A stretch of DNA of 64,000 nucleotides from Desulfotignum sp. (lineage in GTDB: Bacteria > Desulfobacterota > Desulfobacteria > Desulfobacterales > Desulfobacteraceae): the NCBI GenBank assembly GCA_011389555.1, contig JAABUD010000278.1:1-64000 (forward strand), given 5' to 3'. Both the position numbers and the translations under genes were made by a program. Position 1 is the first letter of the stretch. Every line of letters begins with the position of its first letter. Of this stretch, positions 36,061 through 45,243 are shown piece after piece. The notes beneath the pieces are model-generated. The model worked only from the letters and a program-made list of their open reading frames with translations, was not told the DNA's origin and did no database searches.

Positions 36061-36894
36061 CTATTTGGTAAATTCCTGGTGATGCCCGCCCAGAAACAGA
36101 TTGACGCCCAGAAAGGTAAAAACGATGATGCCGAATCCCACAATGGTCATAATGGCGGATTTTCTTCCCCGCCAGCCTCCATAAAGCCGCAGATGAAGCA
36201 GCACGGCATAGACAAACCAGGCCCCCATGGAAAAGAATTCCTTGAAATCCCAGCTCCAGAACTTCCCCCACAGCACTTTGGCGTACACGAACCCGGTGAT
36301 CAGGCCCAGGGTCAGCAGAAAAAATCCCGTGGTAATACAGGCATGACTGACATCATCCAGAAAATCCAAAGAGGGCAGGCGTTTGAAAAAGAATCCCGGA
36401 TTTCTGGCTTTGATGCCCTTTTCCTGGAGCAGGTACAGGATACCGGCACCACAGGCCAGCCCCAGGGTGGCATCACCGGCAAAAATCAAAATAATGTGAC
36501 AATAGAACCAGACCCCGGTAAAGGCATCGTTGGGGGGTGCCTGGGTATCGGGCAGCAGCAGGACCGCCAGCAGGGTGACCGATAAAATCAGGGCCGTGAA
36601 CAATCCCAGCATCTTGAGATTGAATTGATACTGCACATACAAAAACATGGCCCCCAGGGCCAGGGCCGCCATGGACAGATTCTGCACCAGGTTTTGAACC
36701 GGCAGACTGTTGATTGCCACGCCCAGGGCCGCCATACCGGCAAAATGAACGGTTATGCCGATGGCAATGAGGTGAAAAGAAATTTTTTGAATCCATTCTT
36801 TCTGACGGACCAGAAAAAACAGGTATCCGGCCAGGCTTGACACATAAAGCACAAATGCGATCTGCAGCAGGGTATTTCCGGTTTGTATTCCCAT
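36061..36894 (-). CDS. CcsA/HemX-type membrane protein for cytochrome c biogenesis
   Basis: A membrane protein of 277 residues with about eight helices. LWGKFWSWDFKEFFSMGAW is the tryptophan-rich WWD-type motif of the heme-handling CcsA/CcmC/HemX superfamily, and conserved histidines lie in HFAGMAALG and WFYCHIILI. It sits 13 bases after met8 and 10 bases before hemA, the usual setting of HemX-type proteins. It may export or hold heme for c-type cytochromes, of which sulfate reducers have many. A HemX role in tuning HemA is the alternative. Confidence 0.85.
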   Translation of the reverse strand: MGIQTGNTLLQIAFVLYVSSLAGYLFFLVRQKEWIQKISFHLIAIGITVHFAGMAALGVAINSLPVQNLVQNLSMAALALGAMFLYVQYQFNLKMLGLFTALILSVTLLAVLLLPDTQAPPNDAFTGVWFYCHIILIFAGDATLGLACGAGILYLLQEKGIKARNPGFFFKRLPSLDFLDDVSHACITTGFFLLTLGLITGFVYAKVLWGKFWSWDFKEFFSMGAWFVYAVLLHLRLYGGWRGRKSAIMTIVGFGIIVFTFLGVNLFLGGHHQEFTK

Positions 36895-36907
36895 AAACGG
36901 CTCCTGA

Positions 36908-37558
36908 TTATTGCGGTATCAGATCTTTCATTGTAAATCCGCTGCCAAGCATTTCATGCAGGATGGCATCGATGGCAGGAATATCTTTGGCGGCCAGCAG
37001 ACCCGGCAGGTTTTTTTCCATCATGGTTCTGAAAACCTGTCGATGGCCCTCCGGATCATGGCCCGATGCCAGCAGTTGTTCCCGGATTGCTTTCATGAGC
37101 ACCAGGAATGCGGCATATTCCGGGCCATAGGCCTCATCCAGATCCATTCGGATTTTTCTGGCCAAAGCAGGACTCGCCCCGCAGGTGGACACCGCACAGA
37201 TCAGATCGCCCCGGTTCATGACCGCCGGCAGAATAAAATCACCCTGATCCGGCGCATCCGCACTGTTGCACAACACCCCGGCTTTTCCGGCCTCCACCTG
37301 AATCGCCTGGTTTACCGCGGCATTCGCTGTCGCGGCAAATACCAGAAACATCCCGTCCAGATCTCTGGGTGCAAAGGCACGTTTTTTTTTGTGAATCCCG
37401 GGCATTTTGGCCAGGGGATCACAAATTTCAGGGGACACCACGGTCACTGCGGCCCCGGCAGATACAAGGGTGGCCGTTTTTCTTGCCCCGACCCGACCGC
37501 CCCCTGCCACCAGGCACGGCCGGTCTTTGACACTGAGAAAAATCGGATAATATTTCAT
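36908..37558 (-). CDS. precorrin-2 dehydrogenase/sirohydrochlorin ferrochelatase (Met8/CysG-N)
   Basis: Makes siroheme, the cofactor of dissimilatory sulfite reductase, from precorrin-2. PIFLSVKDRPCLVAGGGRVG and ARKTATLVSAGAAVTVV form the NAD(H) Rossmann fold. FVFAATANAAVNQAIQ-type and LCNSADAPDQGDFILPA segments match the family. The C-terminal helical domain has SPALARKIRMDLDEAYG. 216 residues from the ATG at 37558 with AGGGAA upstream, normal for a stand-alone Met8-type enzyme. First gene of the tetrapyrrole unit. Confidence 0.9.
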   Translation of the reverse strand: MKYYPIFLSVKDRPCLVAGGGRVGARKTATLVSAGAAVTVVSPEICDPLAKMPGIHKKKRAFAPRDLDGMFLVFAATANAAVNQAIQVEAGKAGVLCNSADAPDQGDFILPAVMNRGDLICAVSTCGASPALARKIRMDLDEAYGPEYAAFLVLMKAIREQLLASGHDPEGHRQVFRTMMEKNLPGLLAAKDIPAIDAILHEMLGSGFTMKDLIPQ

Positions 37559-37650
37559 CGTTTTCCCTGGATTCACCCCTTGTGTGTGTAAATCAGATAC
37601 TATATATTGACAGCACTTTTTTTTCAATACCCATTCATGAAGGAAAGACC

Positions 37651-38490
37651 ATGATCATCGATACCCATACCCATCTGTTCCCGGATGCCTTTATACAGGA
37701 CCGGTCCATGCTTTTTGCCCATGAACCGGAATTTACACTGCTGTATGAAAACCCCAGATCCCGGATGGCCACGGGTGACCAGTTGATGGACGACATGGAC
37801 CGCCATGGGGTGGATATTGCCTGCGCCAGCGGGTTTCCCTGGCGGAACCCGGATCATGCCCGGAAAAACAATGACTATATTATCGAGTGTGTTGCCCGGT
37901 GGCCGGACCGGATCCGGGGACTGGCCTGTTTTGACACGGCCTGGCACGGGGCCGCGGATGAAGCCGTGCGATGCATCGATGCCGGACTGTCCGGGGTGGG
38001 AGAGCTGGCCTTTTACCTGTCTGGCATTGACGACAATGCCCTGGACACGCTCACCGATATCATGGCCGTACTGCGGGAAAAAGGCAACCTGCCCTGCATG
38101 ATTCACACCAACGAACCCGTGGGCCATGCCTATCCCGGCAAAACCCCGGTGACCCTGGAACAGATTCAGAAACTGGCGGCCACGTTTCCTGACAACCGCA
38201 TTATTCTGGCCCACTGGGGCGGCGGCATCTTTTTTTATCACATCATGAAAAAACAGCTCAAGCAGACCCTGAAAAACATCTGGTATGACACGGCTGCCTC
38301 ACCGTTTCTGTATGACCCGGCCGTCTATGACATGGCGGTGCAGGCAGGCGTACTGGACAAGGTGCTGCTGGGAACCGATTTCCCGCTGTTGTCCCCGGAC
38401 CGTTACTACCGGGATCTGGATGCATCCGGCCTGAAAAAAGAGGAGAAACAGGCGGTTTTAGGAGACAATGCCGTCCGGTTCTATGCCTGA
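37651..38490 (+). CDS. amidohydrolase-2 family metal-dependent hydrolase
   Basis: A TIM-barrel amidohydrolase of 279 residues. IIDTHTHLFPDAF gives the HxH metal site. IHTNEPVGHAYPG, IILAHWGGG and LLGTDFPLLSP supply further histidines and the final aspartate. The closest groups are ACMSD-like decarboxylases and TatD-like or lactone hydrolases. The substrate is unknown. AAGGAAAG precedes the ATG at 37651; the frame extends upstream without a ribosome site. It stands alone, divergent from met8 and converging with phoR, whose stop it overlaps by 10 bases. Confidence 0.8.
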   Translation: MIIDTHTHLFPDAFIQDRSMLFAHEPEFTLLYENPRSRMATGDQLMDDMDRHGVDIACASGFPWRNPDHARKNNDYIIECVARWPDRIRGLACFDTAWHGAADEAVRCIDAGLSGVGELAFYLSGIDDNALDTLTDIMAVLREKGNLPCMIHTNEPVGHAYPGKTPVTLEQIQKLAATFPDNRIILAHWGGGIFFYHIMKKQLKQTLKNIWYDTAASPFLYDPAVYDMAVQAGVLDKVLLGTDFPLLSPDRYYRDLDASGLKKEEKQAVLGDNAVRFYA

Positions 38491-40262
38491 GACGGCAGAC
38501 GGATATGAACGGTGGTGCCTTTGCCTTTCACGGATGACACCGTGATCTGGCCGTTGTGGTACTGGATGATGTGTTTCACGATGGCAAGTCCGAGTCCGGT
38601 GCCCCCCTCGAGGCGACTCCGGCCCCTGTCCACCCGGTAGAACCGGTTGAATATCTTGGGCAGGTGCTCTTTGGCAATACCGGTACCGGCATCTTTGACA
38701 TCGATCTCGATATCCCTGCCATTGCCGCGGGCAAAAATTTCGACCTGTGCGCTTTTGGCACTGTATTTCACGGCATTTTCCACCAGATTGACAATGGCCT
38801 GTTCCATCAGAACCGGGTCCACCCGGACGGTCAGATCCTCCGGACAGGTTGTCTGGATCTGGATCTGTTTTTTTTCCGCCAATGGCTCACAGGCGGTCAC
38901 AGCCCCTTGAATCAAAACGGACAACTGGTTTTCAGCAAACCGGACCCCCGTGCCTTCCAGTCGCTCCAGACGGGACAAAGACAGCAGATCATTGACCAGT
39001 TCAATCATCCGGTTGACATTTTTTTCCAGAATTTTCAAAAATCCGGACCGGTCATCCGATGGGCTGTCCGGCATTTCCTGGAGGGTCTCGATGAATCCCT
39101 TGATGGTGGTCAGCGGGGTTTTGAGTTCATGGGACACATTGGCGGCAAAATCCTTATGCATCTTTTCCAGGCGCCGGATGCGGGTGATGTCATGAAAAAT
39201 GATCAACGTTCCCATCCGGTGGTCCCGGCTGTCCCACAACGCGCTGGAATGAATATTGAGAATCAGGTCTTTGTTCTGATGAATCAGGATGTCATCTTCC
39301 ACGGGTTCATGGGTGGAGAGGGCGGTGTGAATGAAATTTTGAAGTTCATAATTTCTGGCCATTTCCAGGACATTCTTGTTTTTCAACGCAGATGCGGGAA
39401 AATTGAACACCCGGGCCGCCGCTTCATTGATGGTGATGATTTTTTCCTGGTTATCGATGGCAATCACGCCTTCCTGCATACTGCAATGGACCGCTTCCAG
39501 CTCCCGCCGCCGGTTCAGGGCCTCCTGGATCCGGTTCGCCAGATTTTCCGCCATCTGGTTCATGGATCTGGCCAGCTCCGACAGCTCTTCCGTATCCGGC
39601 ACGGCCAGTCGATTGCTCAGATCTCCTCTGGCAAAGGCCTGAGCCCCTTTTTTGATCTCTTCCAGAGGATGAATGATTTTCCGGGTCACATACCAGGAAA
39701 CACCGGCGGCAGCGATCACGGTGAATATCAGAAAACCGAACACCTTGTTCCGGGTGGACCGGATATTTTTTTCAATGGCCGTCAGGGGAAGCGCGGTGCG
39801 AATCACGGCCACGATACCGTTGTTTTCTTCTACGGGCAACGCAATGTACATCATGTTCTGATCCAGTGTGCTGCTGTATCGAACGGCCACACCTTTTTTT
39901 CCGGTGAGTGCGGTTTGAATTTCCGGCCGGTTTTTGTGATTCTCCATGGTCGACGTCCGGGCAAGCGAATCTGCGATCACCACTCCGGACGGGTCGATAA
40001 CGGTCACCCGGGTCTGAATGGATTCACCAATCCCCTTGCAAAGATCATTGATTTTTTGACGCTGGACCGGTTTTTCGGACAAAATTTCAGCGATCTTGAA
40101 TTCAATCAGCTGAGCCCGGACAATCAACTCCTTTTCCGTGTTTTCCAGAAAAAACTGCCGGGAATGGCGGTTGAAATACCAGGCTTCCAGGGACAGGGAA
40201 ACGATGATAATCACCAGAAATAACGGAAATATCTGCCAGATCAGTTTTTGTTTTCTCATCAT
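38481..40262 (-). CDS. phoR: phosphate-regulon-type sensor histidine kinase PhoR
   Basis: A membrane sensor kinase of 593 residues. Helix 1 is at about 8-28, a periplasmic Cache-like domain of about 140 residues follows, then helix 2 near 172-192 and a HAMP linker. A PAS domain (about 255-365) precedes the HisKA box FAANVSHELKTPLTTIKGF and an ATPase domain with NLVENAVKYSAKS, DAGTGIAKEHLPKIFNRFY and GTGLGLAIVKHII. The long periplasmic part is unlike E. coli PhoR but common in this lineage. It overlaps phoB by 4 bases in a phoU-phoB-phoR unit. Confidence 0.9.
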   Translation of the reverse strand: MMRKQKLIWQIFPLFLVIIIVSLSLEAWYFNRHSRQFFLENTEKELIVRAQLIEFKIAEILSEKPVQRQKINDLCKGIGESIQTRVTVIDPSGVVIADSLARTSTMENHKNRPEIQTALTGKKGVAVRYSSTLDQNMMYIALPVEENNGIVAVIRTALPLTAIEKNIRSTRNKVFGFLIFTVIAAAGVSWYVTRKIIHPLEEIKKGAQAFARGDLSNRLAVPDTEELSELARSMNQMAENLANRIQEALNRRRELEAVHCSMQEGVIAIDNQEKIITINEAAARVFNFPASALKNKNVLEMARNYELQNFIHTALSTHEPVEDDILIHQNKDLILNIHSSALWDSRDHRMGTLIIFHDITRIRRLEKMHKDFAANVSHELKTPLTTIKGFIETLQEMPDSPSDDRSGFLKILEKNVNRMIELVNDLLSLSRLERLEGTGVRFAENQLSVLIQGAVTACEPLAEKKQIQIQTTCPEDLTVRVDPVLMEQAIVNLVENAVKYSAKSAQVEIFARGNGRDIEIDVKDAGTGIAKEHLPKIFNRFYRVDRGRSRLEGGTGLGLAIVKHIIQYHNGQITVSSVKGKGTTVHIRLPSQA

Positions 40263-40954
40263 GATTCTTTGAATCGGTATCCAACCCCCCGGACGGTTTC
40301 TATACAGGCACTATGGACTTTCAATTTTTTTCTCAGTCCGACAATGATGACATCGATGCTTCGTTCCGTCACCGCATAATTTTCTCCATGAATGGCATCC
40401 ATGATCTGGCCCCGGGTGAACACCCAGCCCTTTTTGTCCGCCAGAAAAGACAGCAGTTCAAATTCCGACAGGGTCAGGTCCACGGATTCCCCCTGAATGG
40501 TCACCACATGCCGGGCCCGGTCGATGACCATGTCCCCCACCTGGCGGATGCCGGATGGGGTCTCATTGTCACCGGGTTTTCTCCGGCGCCGCAGAATGGC
40601 ACGGATTCGGGCCACCAGTTCCCGGGGACTGAACGGTTTGGAAATATAATCATTGGCCCCGAGTTCCAGTCCGGTGACCACATCGGATTCCTCTCCTTTG
40701 GCCGTGACCATGACAATGGGAATATCCGCGGTCGAGTCATTTTTTTTCAGGTGCCGGGTGACTTCCAGGCCATCGATGCCCGGCAGCATCAGATCCAGAA
40801 CGATCAGATCCGGCAAAGACTGTTTGGCCGTCTTGATGGCCTGCTCCCCCGTACCGGCCGAAAGAATGATATACCCTTCGGTTTTCAGATTGTACTTAAT
40901 GAGTTCGATGATATCTTCTTCATCATCGACGATCAAAATGGTTTCCCTGGGCAT
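40259..40954 (-). CDS. phoB: PhoB-type response regulator
   Basis: An OmpR/PhoB-family regulator of 231 residues. The receiver has VDDEEDIIELIKYNL, phospho-acceptor D54 (IVLDLMLPGIDG) and the switch lysine in MVTAKGEE. The winged-helix DNA-binding domain has LTLSEFELLSFLADKKGWVF, RGQIMDAIHGENY and RSIDVIIVGLRKKL. It is 55 bases after phoU and overlaps phoR. No clear Pho box was found in front of the operon. Confidence 0.92.
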   Translation of the reverse strand: MPRETILIVDDEEDIIELIKYNLKTEGYIILSAGTGEQAIKTAKQSLPDLIVLDLMLPGIDGLEVTRHLKKNDSTADIPIVMVTAKGEESDVVTGLELGANDYISKPFSPRELVARIRAILRRRRKPGDNETPSGIRQVGDMVIDRARHVVTIQGESVDLTLSEFELLSFLADKKGWVFTRGQIMDAIHGENYAVTERSIDVIIVGLRKKLKVHSACIETVRGVGYRFKES

Positions 40955-41009
40955 CTGGTATCTCTTTTTTGTTTGTGTTCAGTGCGGTTGCTCAAACGCC
41001 ATGTCCATA

Positions 41010-41657
41010 TCAGGTATGGCGGACAATATCCCCTTCGATCAGATAGATCACTTCTTCCGCGATGTTGGTGGTGTGGTCTCCGATCCGTTCGATATGCCGG
41101 GAAATGAGATACATATTGATAATTTCCGCCACCATGTCCGGATGGGCCCGTATGTCGGCTTTCATGGTCCGATAGGCATCATCGCGCATGATATTGACCT
41201 CCTGATCCATTTCCAGGACATGATAGGCGGTCGCCACTTCCATACCCACCAGTGCGTCCAGGCTCAGTTTCAGCATATTGATCGCCTGATCCGCCATGGC
41301 TGTGTAGTCATATTTGAATTTGCCGGGATCATCTGCCGAGGTGATGAACCGCCGGGCAATATTTCCCGCATAATCGGCAATCCGTTCCAGGTCATTGTTG
41401 ATCTTGATCACGGCCACGATCAGCCGCAGATCCGTGGCCACCGGCTGATACAGGGCCAGTATCTTGAGGCACTCTTCTTCCACTTCGATTTCCCGGTCAT
41501 CCACTTCATAATCGGAATCGATGACCCACTGTGCCAGATCCAGATCCTGGGTGCGGACCGCCTGGATGGATTTTCTGAACCGGTCTTCCACCAGCGCGCC
41601 CAGCGCGAGAATCTCTCTTTTAATTTTGTCCATTGCCCGATGCAAATGGATTGCCAT
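41010..41657 (-). CDS. phoU: phosphate signalling protein PhoU
   Basis: A soluble six-helix protein of two PhoU repeats (about residues 15-105 and 120-205) that links the phosphate transporter to PhoR. Metal-binding blocks IVAVIKINNDLERIADYAGN and SRHIERIGDHTTNIAEEV are intact. 215 residues. AAGGAGG lies 7 bases before the ATG at 41657. First gene of phoU-phoB-phoR. The pstSCAB transporter that normally adjoins phoU is not in this window. Confidence 0.93.
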   Translation of the reverse strand: MAIHLHRAMDKIKREILALGALVEDRFRKSIQAVRTQDLDLAQWVIDSDYEVDDREIEVEEECLKILALYQPVATDLRLIVAVIKINNDLERIADYAGNIARRFITSADDPGKFKYDYTAMADQAINMLKLSLDALVGMEVATAYHVLEMDQEVNIMRDDAYRTMKADIRAHPDMVAEIINMYLISRHIERIGDHTTNIAEEVIYLIEGDIVRHT

Positions 41658-41900
41658 GCTGCCTCCTTGAATACAATAAAAACCGACATGTTGCCTAAAA
41701 AAGGGAGTCATCTCCCCACATGCTGTCCATGCATGTTCCCATCGGATTTGTTTTTTTATCTTTTTTTTGCTAGAATCATATTAGGGCATTGTTACCCAAC
41801 CATTAAATCAGATGAAATATATTTGTCAAGGCTTGCTTCATCCGCCATATCAGGCTAAAAAGACCGGCATATTCAAAAAAAAAGAACCCGAGGAGATGCC

Positions 41901-42149
41901 ATGAAAAAAGACACCCATGAATTCATACACACCTACCAGGGGCTCGGGGCCTTTGGCATGGACAGAGAAACCGATGAGCAGACCATCATGTTCTATCTGC
42001 AGAAATTCTCCGAAGACACGTTCATGAAAACCTTCATTCCCCGGCTGTCAGACGATGAACTGGAAAAAATTTATCAAAGCATTCATGCGTTTCTCAAACA
42101 GCACATCTCTGAAGATGAATATCATGACCTGTTTTTAAAAGACCGTTGA
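41901..42149 (+). CDS. small hypothetical protein
   Basis: An 82-residue acidic helical protein (DEQTIMFYLQKFSEDTFMKT, then LSDDELEKIYQSIHAFLKQH) with no recognised domain, signal peptide or membrane segment. GAGGAG lies 6 bases before the ATG, so it is well translated. A weak TTGTCA element 17 bases from CATATC (41823-41851) may be its promoter. It precedes the tungstate permease by 71 bases and could be co-transcribed. I cannot assign a function. Confidence 0.65.
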   Translation: MKKDTHEFIHTYQGLGAFGMDRETDEQTIMFYLQKFSEDTFMKTFIPRLSDDELEKIYQSIHAFLKQHISEDEYHDLFLKDR

Positions 42150-42220
42150 CAAACAACCAGAGAGGTCAGGTCCATGATTTTTTCGGATACATCATCACGC
42201 GTCAACGATCCCGGTGACTG

Positions 42221-42907
42221 ATGGATTATATTCTTGAAGGGTTCATCAAGGCGGTTTTTCTGCTGATTCATCTGGACCCGGCCACCATATCCGCCATCAC
42301 GGCCACGCTCAAGGTGTCCACCATCGCCATGGGCATCAGCCTGGCCATTGGATTGCCCCTGGGGTTTGTGCTGGGATATTTTGATTTTCCCGGCAAGCGC
42401 CATGTCAAAACACTGGTGGACACCCTTCTGGCCCTGCCCACGGTCTGCATCGGCCTGATCGTGTATGCCCTGATTTCCACCCAGGGCCCCCTGGGTGGAT
42501 GGAACCTGCTGTTCACCCTCACCGGGATTGCCATGGGTCTGACCGTGCTGGCGCTGCCCATTGTCATCGCCATCACCGCGGCCACCGTGGAAAACATCGA
42601 TTCCGAACTGAAACTGACCCTGGTGTCTCTGGGAGCGGGCAGACAACATATTCTGCGCACCTGCCTGTGGGAGGTGCGGTACGGAATTCTGGCCGGCGTG
42701 GTCACGGCCTATGGCCGGGTTCTCACGGAAGTGGGCATTGCCATGATGGTGGGGGGCAATATCAAATATCATACCCGCACCATGACCACGGCCATTGCCC
42801 TGGAAACCAGCAAAGGCCAGTTTGCCGACGGCATCGCTTTGGGGATCGTTCTCATGGCCATTGCCCTGGGTGTCAATATCTGCCTGTCTTTTCTGAGGAA
42901 GCAATGA
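42221..42907 (+). CDS. tupB: tungstate ABC transporter permease TupB
   Basis: An inner-membrane permease of 228 residues with about five helices. It resembles TupB rather than ModB. ATLKVSTIAMGISLAIGLPL and LPTVCIGLIVYALI are in the helices, and SLGAGRQHILRTCLWEVRYG is the EAA loop that meets the ATPase. GRVLTEVGIAMMVGGNIKYH is characteristic of TupB. The ribosome site is weak. It overlaps the ATPase gene by 4 bases. The binding protein TupA is missing here and must be encoded elsewhere. Nearby molybdopterin genes fit a role in supplying W for formate dehydrogenases or aldehyde oxidoreductases. Confidence 0.88.
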   Translation: MDYILEGFIKAVFLLIHLDPATISAITATLKVSTIAMGISLAIGLPLGFVLGYFDFPGKRHVKTLVDTLLALPTVCIGLIVYALISTQGPLGGWNLLFTLTGIAMGLTVLALPIVIAITAATVENIDSELKLTLVSLGAGRQHILRTCLWEVRYGILAGVVTAYGRVLTEVGIAMMVGGNIKYHTRTMTTAIALETSKGQFADGIALGIVLMAIALGVNICLSFLRKQ

Positions 42908-43938
42908 CACCGGCCTCTTCCATATACCGCCTGGACGGGGTGGCCCATTTTTACGGGGACAAACAGGTGCTGGACATTGCAGACCTGGAAATCCCGAAAG
43001 GGTCCATCACCGGACTGATGGGACCCAACGGATCCGGGAAAAGCACCCTGCTCAAGATTCTGGCCTTTGCCATGCGCCCGTCCCGGGGCCGCGTCTGGTT
43101 CAACGGCACACCGCAACATCCGTTTTCTCAAGAAATTCAGGGCCACGTCACCCTGGTCACCCAGAAACCCTACCTGCTCAAACGATCCGTGTTCGACAAC
43201 ATCGCGTATGGTCTGAAAATCCGGCAGACCCCCCGGGATCTGAAGCAGCGTGTGTACCGGTCCATGGCGGATGTGGGGCTGGATTTCGACCGGTTCGCGT
43301 ACCGCCAGTGGCATGAACTGTCCGGGGGGGAAGCCCAGCGGGTCGCCCTGGCCGCCCGTCTCGTTCTCCGGCCCGAGGTGCTGCTGCTGGATGAACCCGT
43401 GGCCAGTGTGGATGCCCGAAGTGCGGCCCTGATCCGGAAAGCGTCTCTGGCCGCCCGGCAGAACCGGGGTACCACCCTGATCATCACCAGCCATGATCTG
43501 CCCTGGCTGTTCACGTGCAGTGACACCCAGCTGTCCCTCAACAACGGGACCCTGTTTGCCACGGGCCAGGAGATCATCATTCCCGGCCCTTACACCCGGC
43601 CCCACCCGGACAACCCAAAATGGACCCGGCACCTGGAGGACGGGCAGATCATCCAGTTGCCGCCAGCGGTATCGACAGGAAAAACCGCCGTGATCCAGCG
43701 GAAACATATCCGGGTGATCCGGGCGGAAAGAACCGGTTCAACCGCAGACAACCAGGTCCGTGGGCAGGTGCAGTCCATGTACATGACCGGGCGGCACCGG
43801 GAGTTCATGACCACCATCGATGCCGGCGGTATCGCCTTCATGCTGAGCATGACACCCGATCCGGCGGCCCGGTTGAATCTCCAGCCGGGCACCCCCGTCA
43901 CGCTGGCATTTTCTTCCAGCGACATCCTGTGGCAATGA
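42904..43938 (+). CDS. tupC: tungstate ABC transporter ATPase TupC with C-terminal extra domain
   Basis: ATPase partner of TupB. Walker A is GPNGSGKST, the signature ELSGGEAQRVALAARL, Walker B VLLLDEPVAS, with a Q-loop in VTQKPYLLK and an H-loop in TSHDLP. The 344 residues exceed a bare ATPase. The last about 70 residues (VRGQVQSMYMTG ... PGTPVTLAFSSSDILW) look like a TOBE/MOP-type oxyanion domain, which could give transport feedback by bound tungstate or molybdate. The start is the ATG within the ATGA overlap with tupB; the frame is open further up but that part is a shadow of tupB. Confidence 0.88.
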   Translation: MTPASSIYRLDGVAHFYGDKQVLDIADLEIPKGSITGLMGPNGSGKSTLLKILAFAMRPSRGRVWFNGTPQHPFSQEIQGHVTLVTQKPYLLKRSVFDNIAYGLKIRQTPRDLKQRVYRSMADVGLDFDRFAYRQWHELSGGEAQRVALAARLVLRPEVLLLDEPVASVDARSAALIRKASLAARQNRGTTLIITSHDLPWLFTCSDTQLSLNNGTLFATGQEIIIPGPYTRPHPDNPKWTRHLEDGQIIQLPPAVSTGKTAVIQRKHIRVIRAERTGSTADNQVRGQVQSMYMTGRHREFMTTIDAGGIAFMLSMTPDPAARLNLQPGTPVTLAFSSSDILWQ

Positions 43939-43977
43939 TGACCCCTTGATTTTTTGGGTGATGGCTCTTTGGACATT

Positions 43978-45243
43978 TTATTTCATCACCAGAAAATACA
44001 AGTTTCCTCTCACATTCATGTGACCGGCCGTGAACCGGGCATAGTCATCACTGCCGCAGAACAGATCTGCCCGGGCCGGACCCCGGATGGCGCCGCCCGT
44101 GTCCTGATTCATGACAAACAGGGAAACAGGCGGCCAGGATTCCGGATTCCCTCCATCTTCGGCTCCGGTCAAACCGCTGGAAGACAGATCCGGCAACCGG
44201 GTTTCGATAAAGCCGGGCGCACCTTTGGGAAATATCCGATAATCCGTGGCCATGGCCCGCAACGGGGTCAACGTCACGTTGATATTGCCGAAAGGACCGC
44301 CGGAACCGATTTTGAAAAAAACGACACTGTCATTGTAATGAAGGACCTCGTCCACCCGATGGGGATTGGCTTCCAGCCATTGCCGGATGGCCTGCATGGA
44401 CATCTGTTCCTGATCGATCTCCTGAAGGTCGATCAGGTACCGGCCGATGGAACGATACGCATGGCCGTTGGTGCCGGCATACTGGATCCGCACGATCTCG
44501 TCTTTTGGCGTCTGAATCCGGCCGGATCCCTGAATCTCCAGAAAAAACCGGTCCACCCGGTTCTCCAGCCAGGCCACGGGCGGGGCCTGCAAGTGAAAAT
44601 CGGCCATCTGGTTGATCTGTTTTCTGGAATAATACGGCACCACCTGGTTTCCCTTTACCCGTCCGCGAAGCCGGTCGTGTCCCTGATACTGATCGGAAAA
44701 CCGTGCCAGATCGATTTCCACAAGATTTCCGGGAACCGGATAAAGCGGATATTGAAACTGCTCATCCCTGGACAGACTGCCGCTGTAGGTGGGTTCGAAA
44801 TATCCGGTAAACAGCACCTGCCGGTCGTCATTGGCCGTGCTGGCATACACATGAAACCGATCCCGGATAAACCGGTTCACAGCCGATGCCGGCGGGTCGG
44901 TCTCCAGAAACGCTTGAAGGAGGTTCAGGGACGCCATCATATGGCGCACCGTGTACGGATCCGGTCCGAACTCAACGATCCGGTCACCCGGTAATCGGCC
45001 ATAATAGACCCGGCTCTGGTTCAACGCCGTGAGAAACCCTGAAAAATCCAGGCTGTCTGAAAAATCCGGATATCGGGCTGTTGTCAGCTTTTCCAGGGCC
45101 GGTTTCCGGATTTCGACCTGCTCCTTGTCGGTCAAGATCCCGCATCCGGCCAGGTTCATCAGCACAAGAACCCAAATGATTTTCCCCAGATCCCGGCATT
45201 GTCTTTGCATTCGACCGGGCCGGCTGGGTGTCTTATTCTTCAC
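43978..45243 (-). CDS. mltA: membrane-bound lytic murein transglycosylase A (MltA)
   Basis: An outer-membrane lipoprotein that cleaves peptidoglycan with 1,6-anhydro bond formation. A signal peptide ends in the lipobox LAGC (VLVLMNLAGCGILTD). VLFTGYFEPTYSGS, RLRGRVKGNQVVPYYSR, FFLEIQGSGRIQ and a 3D domain ending in MNQDTGGAIRGPARADLFCG follow. The catalytic aspartate lies in the last (QDTGGAIRG). 421 residues from a GTG with AAAGG 8 bases ahead; an ATG 11 codons later also leaves an intact signal peptide. Overlaps the end of rmuC. Confidence 0.9.
   Translation of the reverse strand: MKNKTPSRPGRMQRQCRDLGKIIWVLVLMNLAGCGILTDKEQVEIRKPALEKLTTARYPDFSDSLDFSGFLTALNQSRVYYGRLPGDRIVEFGPDPYTVRHMMASLNLLQAFLETDPPASAVNRFIRDRFHVYASTANDDRQVLFTGYFEPTYSGSLSRDEQFQYPLYPVPGNLVEIDLARFSDQYQGHDRLRGRVKGNQVVPYYSRKQINQMADFHLQAPPVAWLENRVDRFFLEIQGSGRIQTPKDEIVRIQYAGTNGHAYRSIGRYLIDLQEIDQEQMSMQAIRQWLEANPHRVDEVLHYNDSVVFFKIGSGGPFGNINVTLTPLRAMATDYRIFPKGAPGFIETRLPDLSSSGLTGAEDGGNPESWPPVSLFVMNQDTGGAIRGPARADLFCGSDDYARFTAGHMNVRGNLYFLVMK

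Noticed and set aside
38556-40223. 555-codon open frame on the plus strand
   Set aside because: Antisense to phoR, whose kinase motifs are unmistakable; the translated product shows no domain and no ribosome site.
42499-42903. N-terminal extension of the TupC frame
   Set aside because: It lies wholly within tupB in another frame. Its sequence has no family match, and the real start is the ATG in the ATGA overlap.
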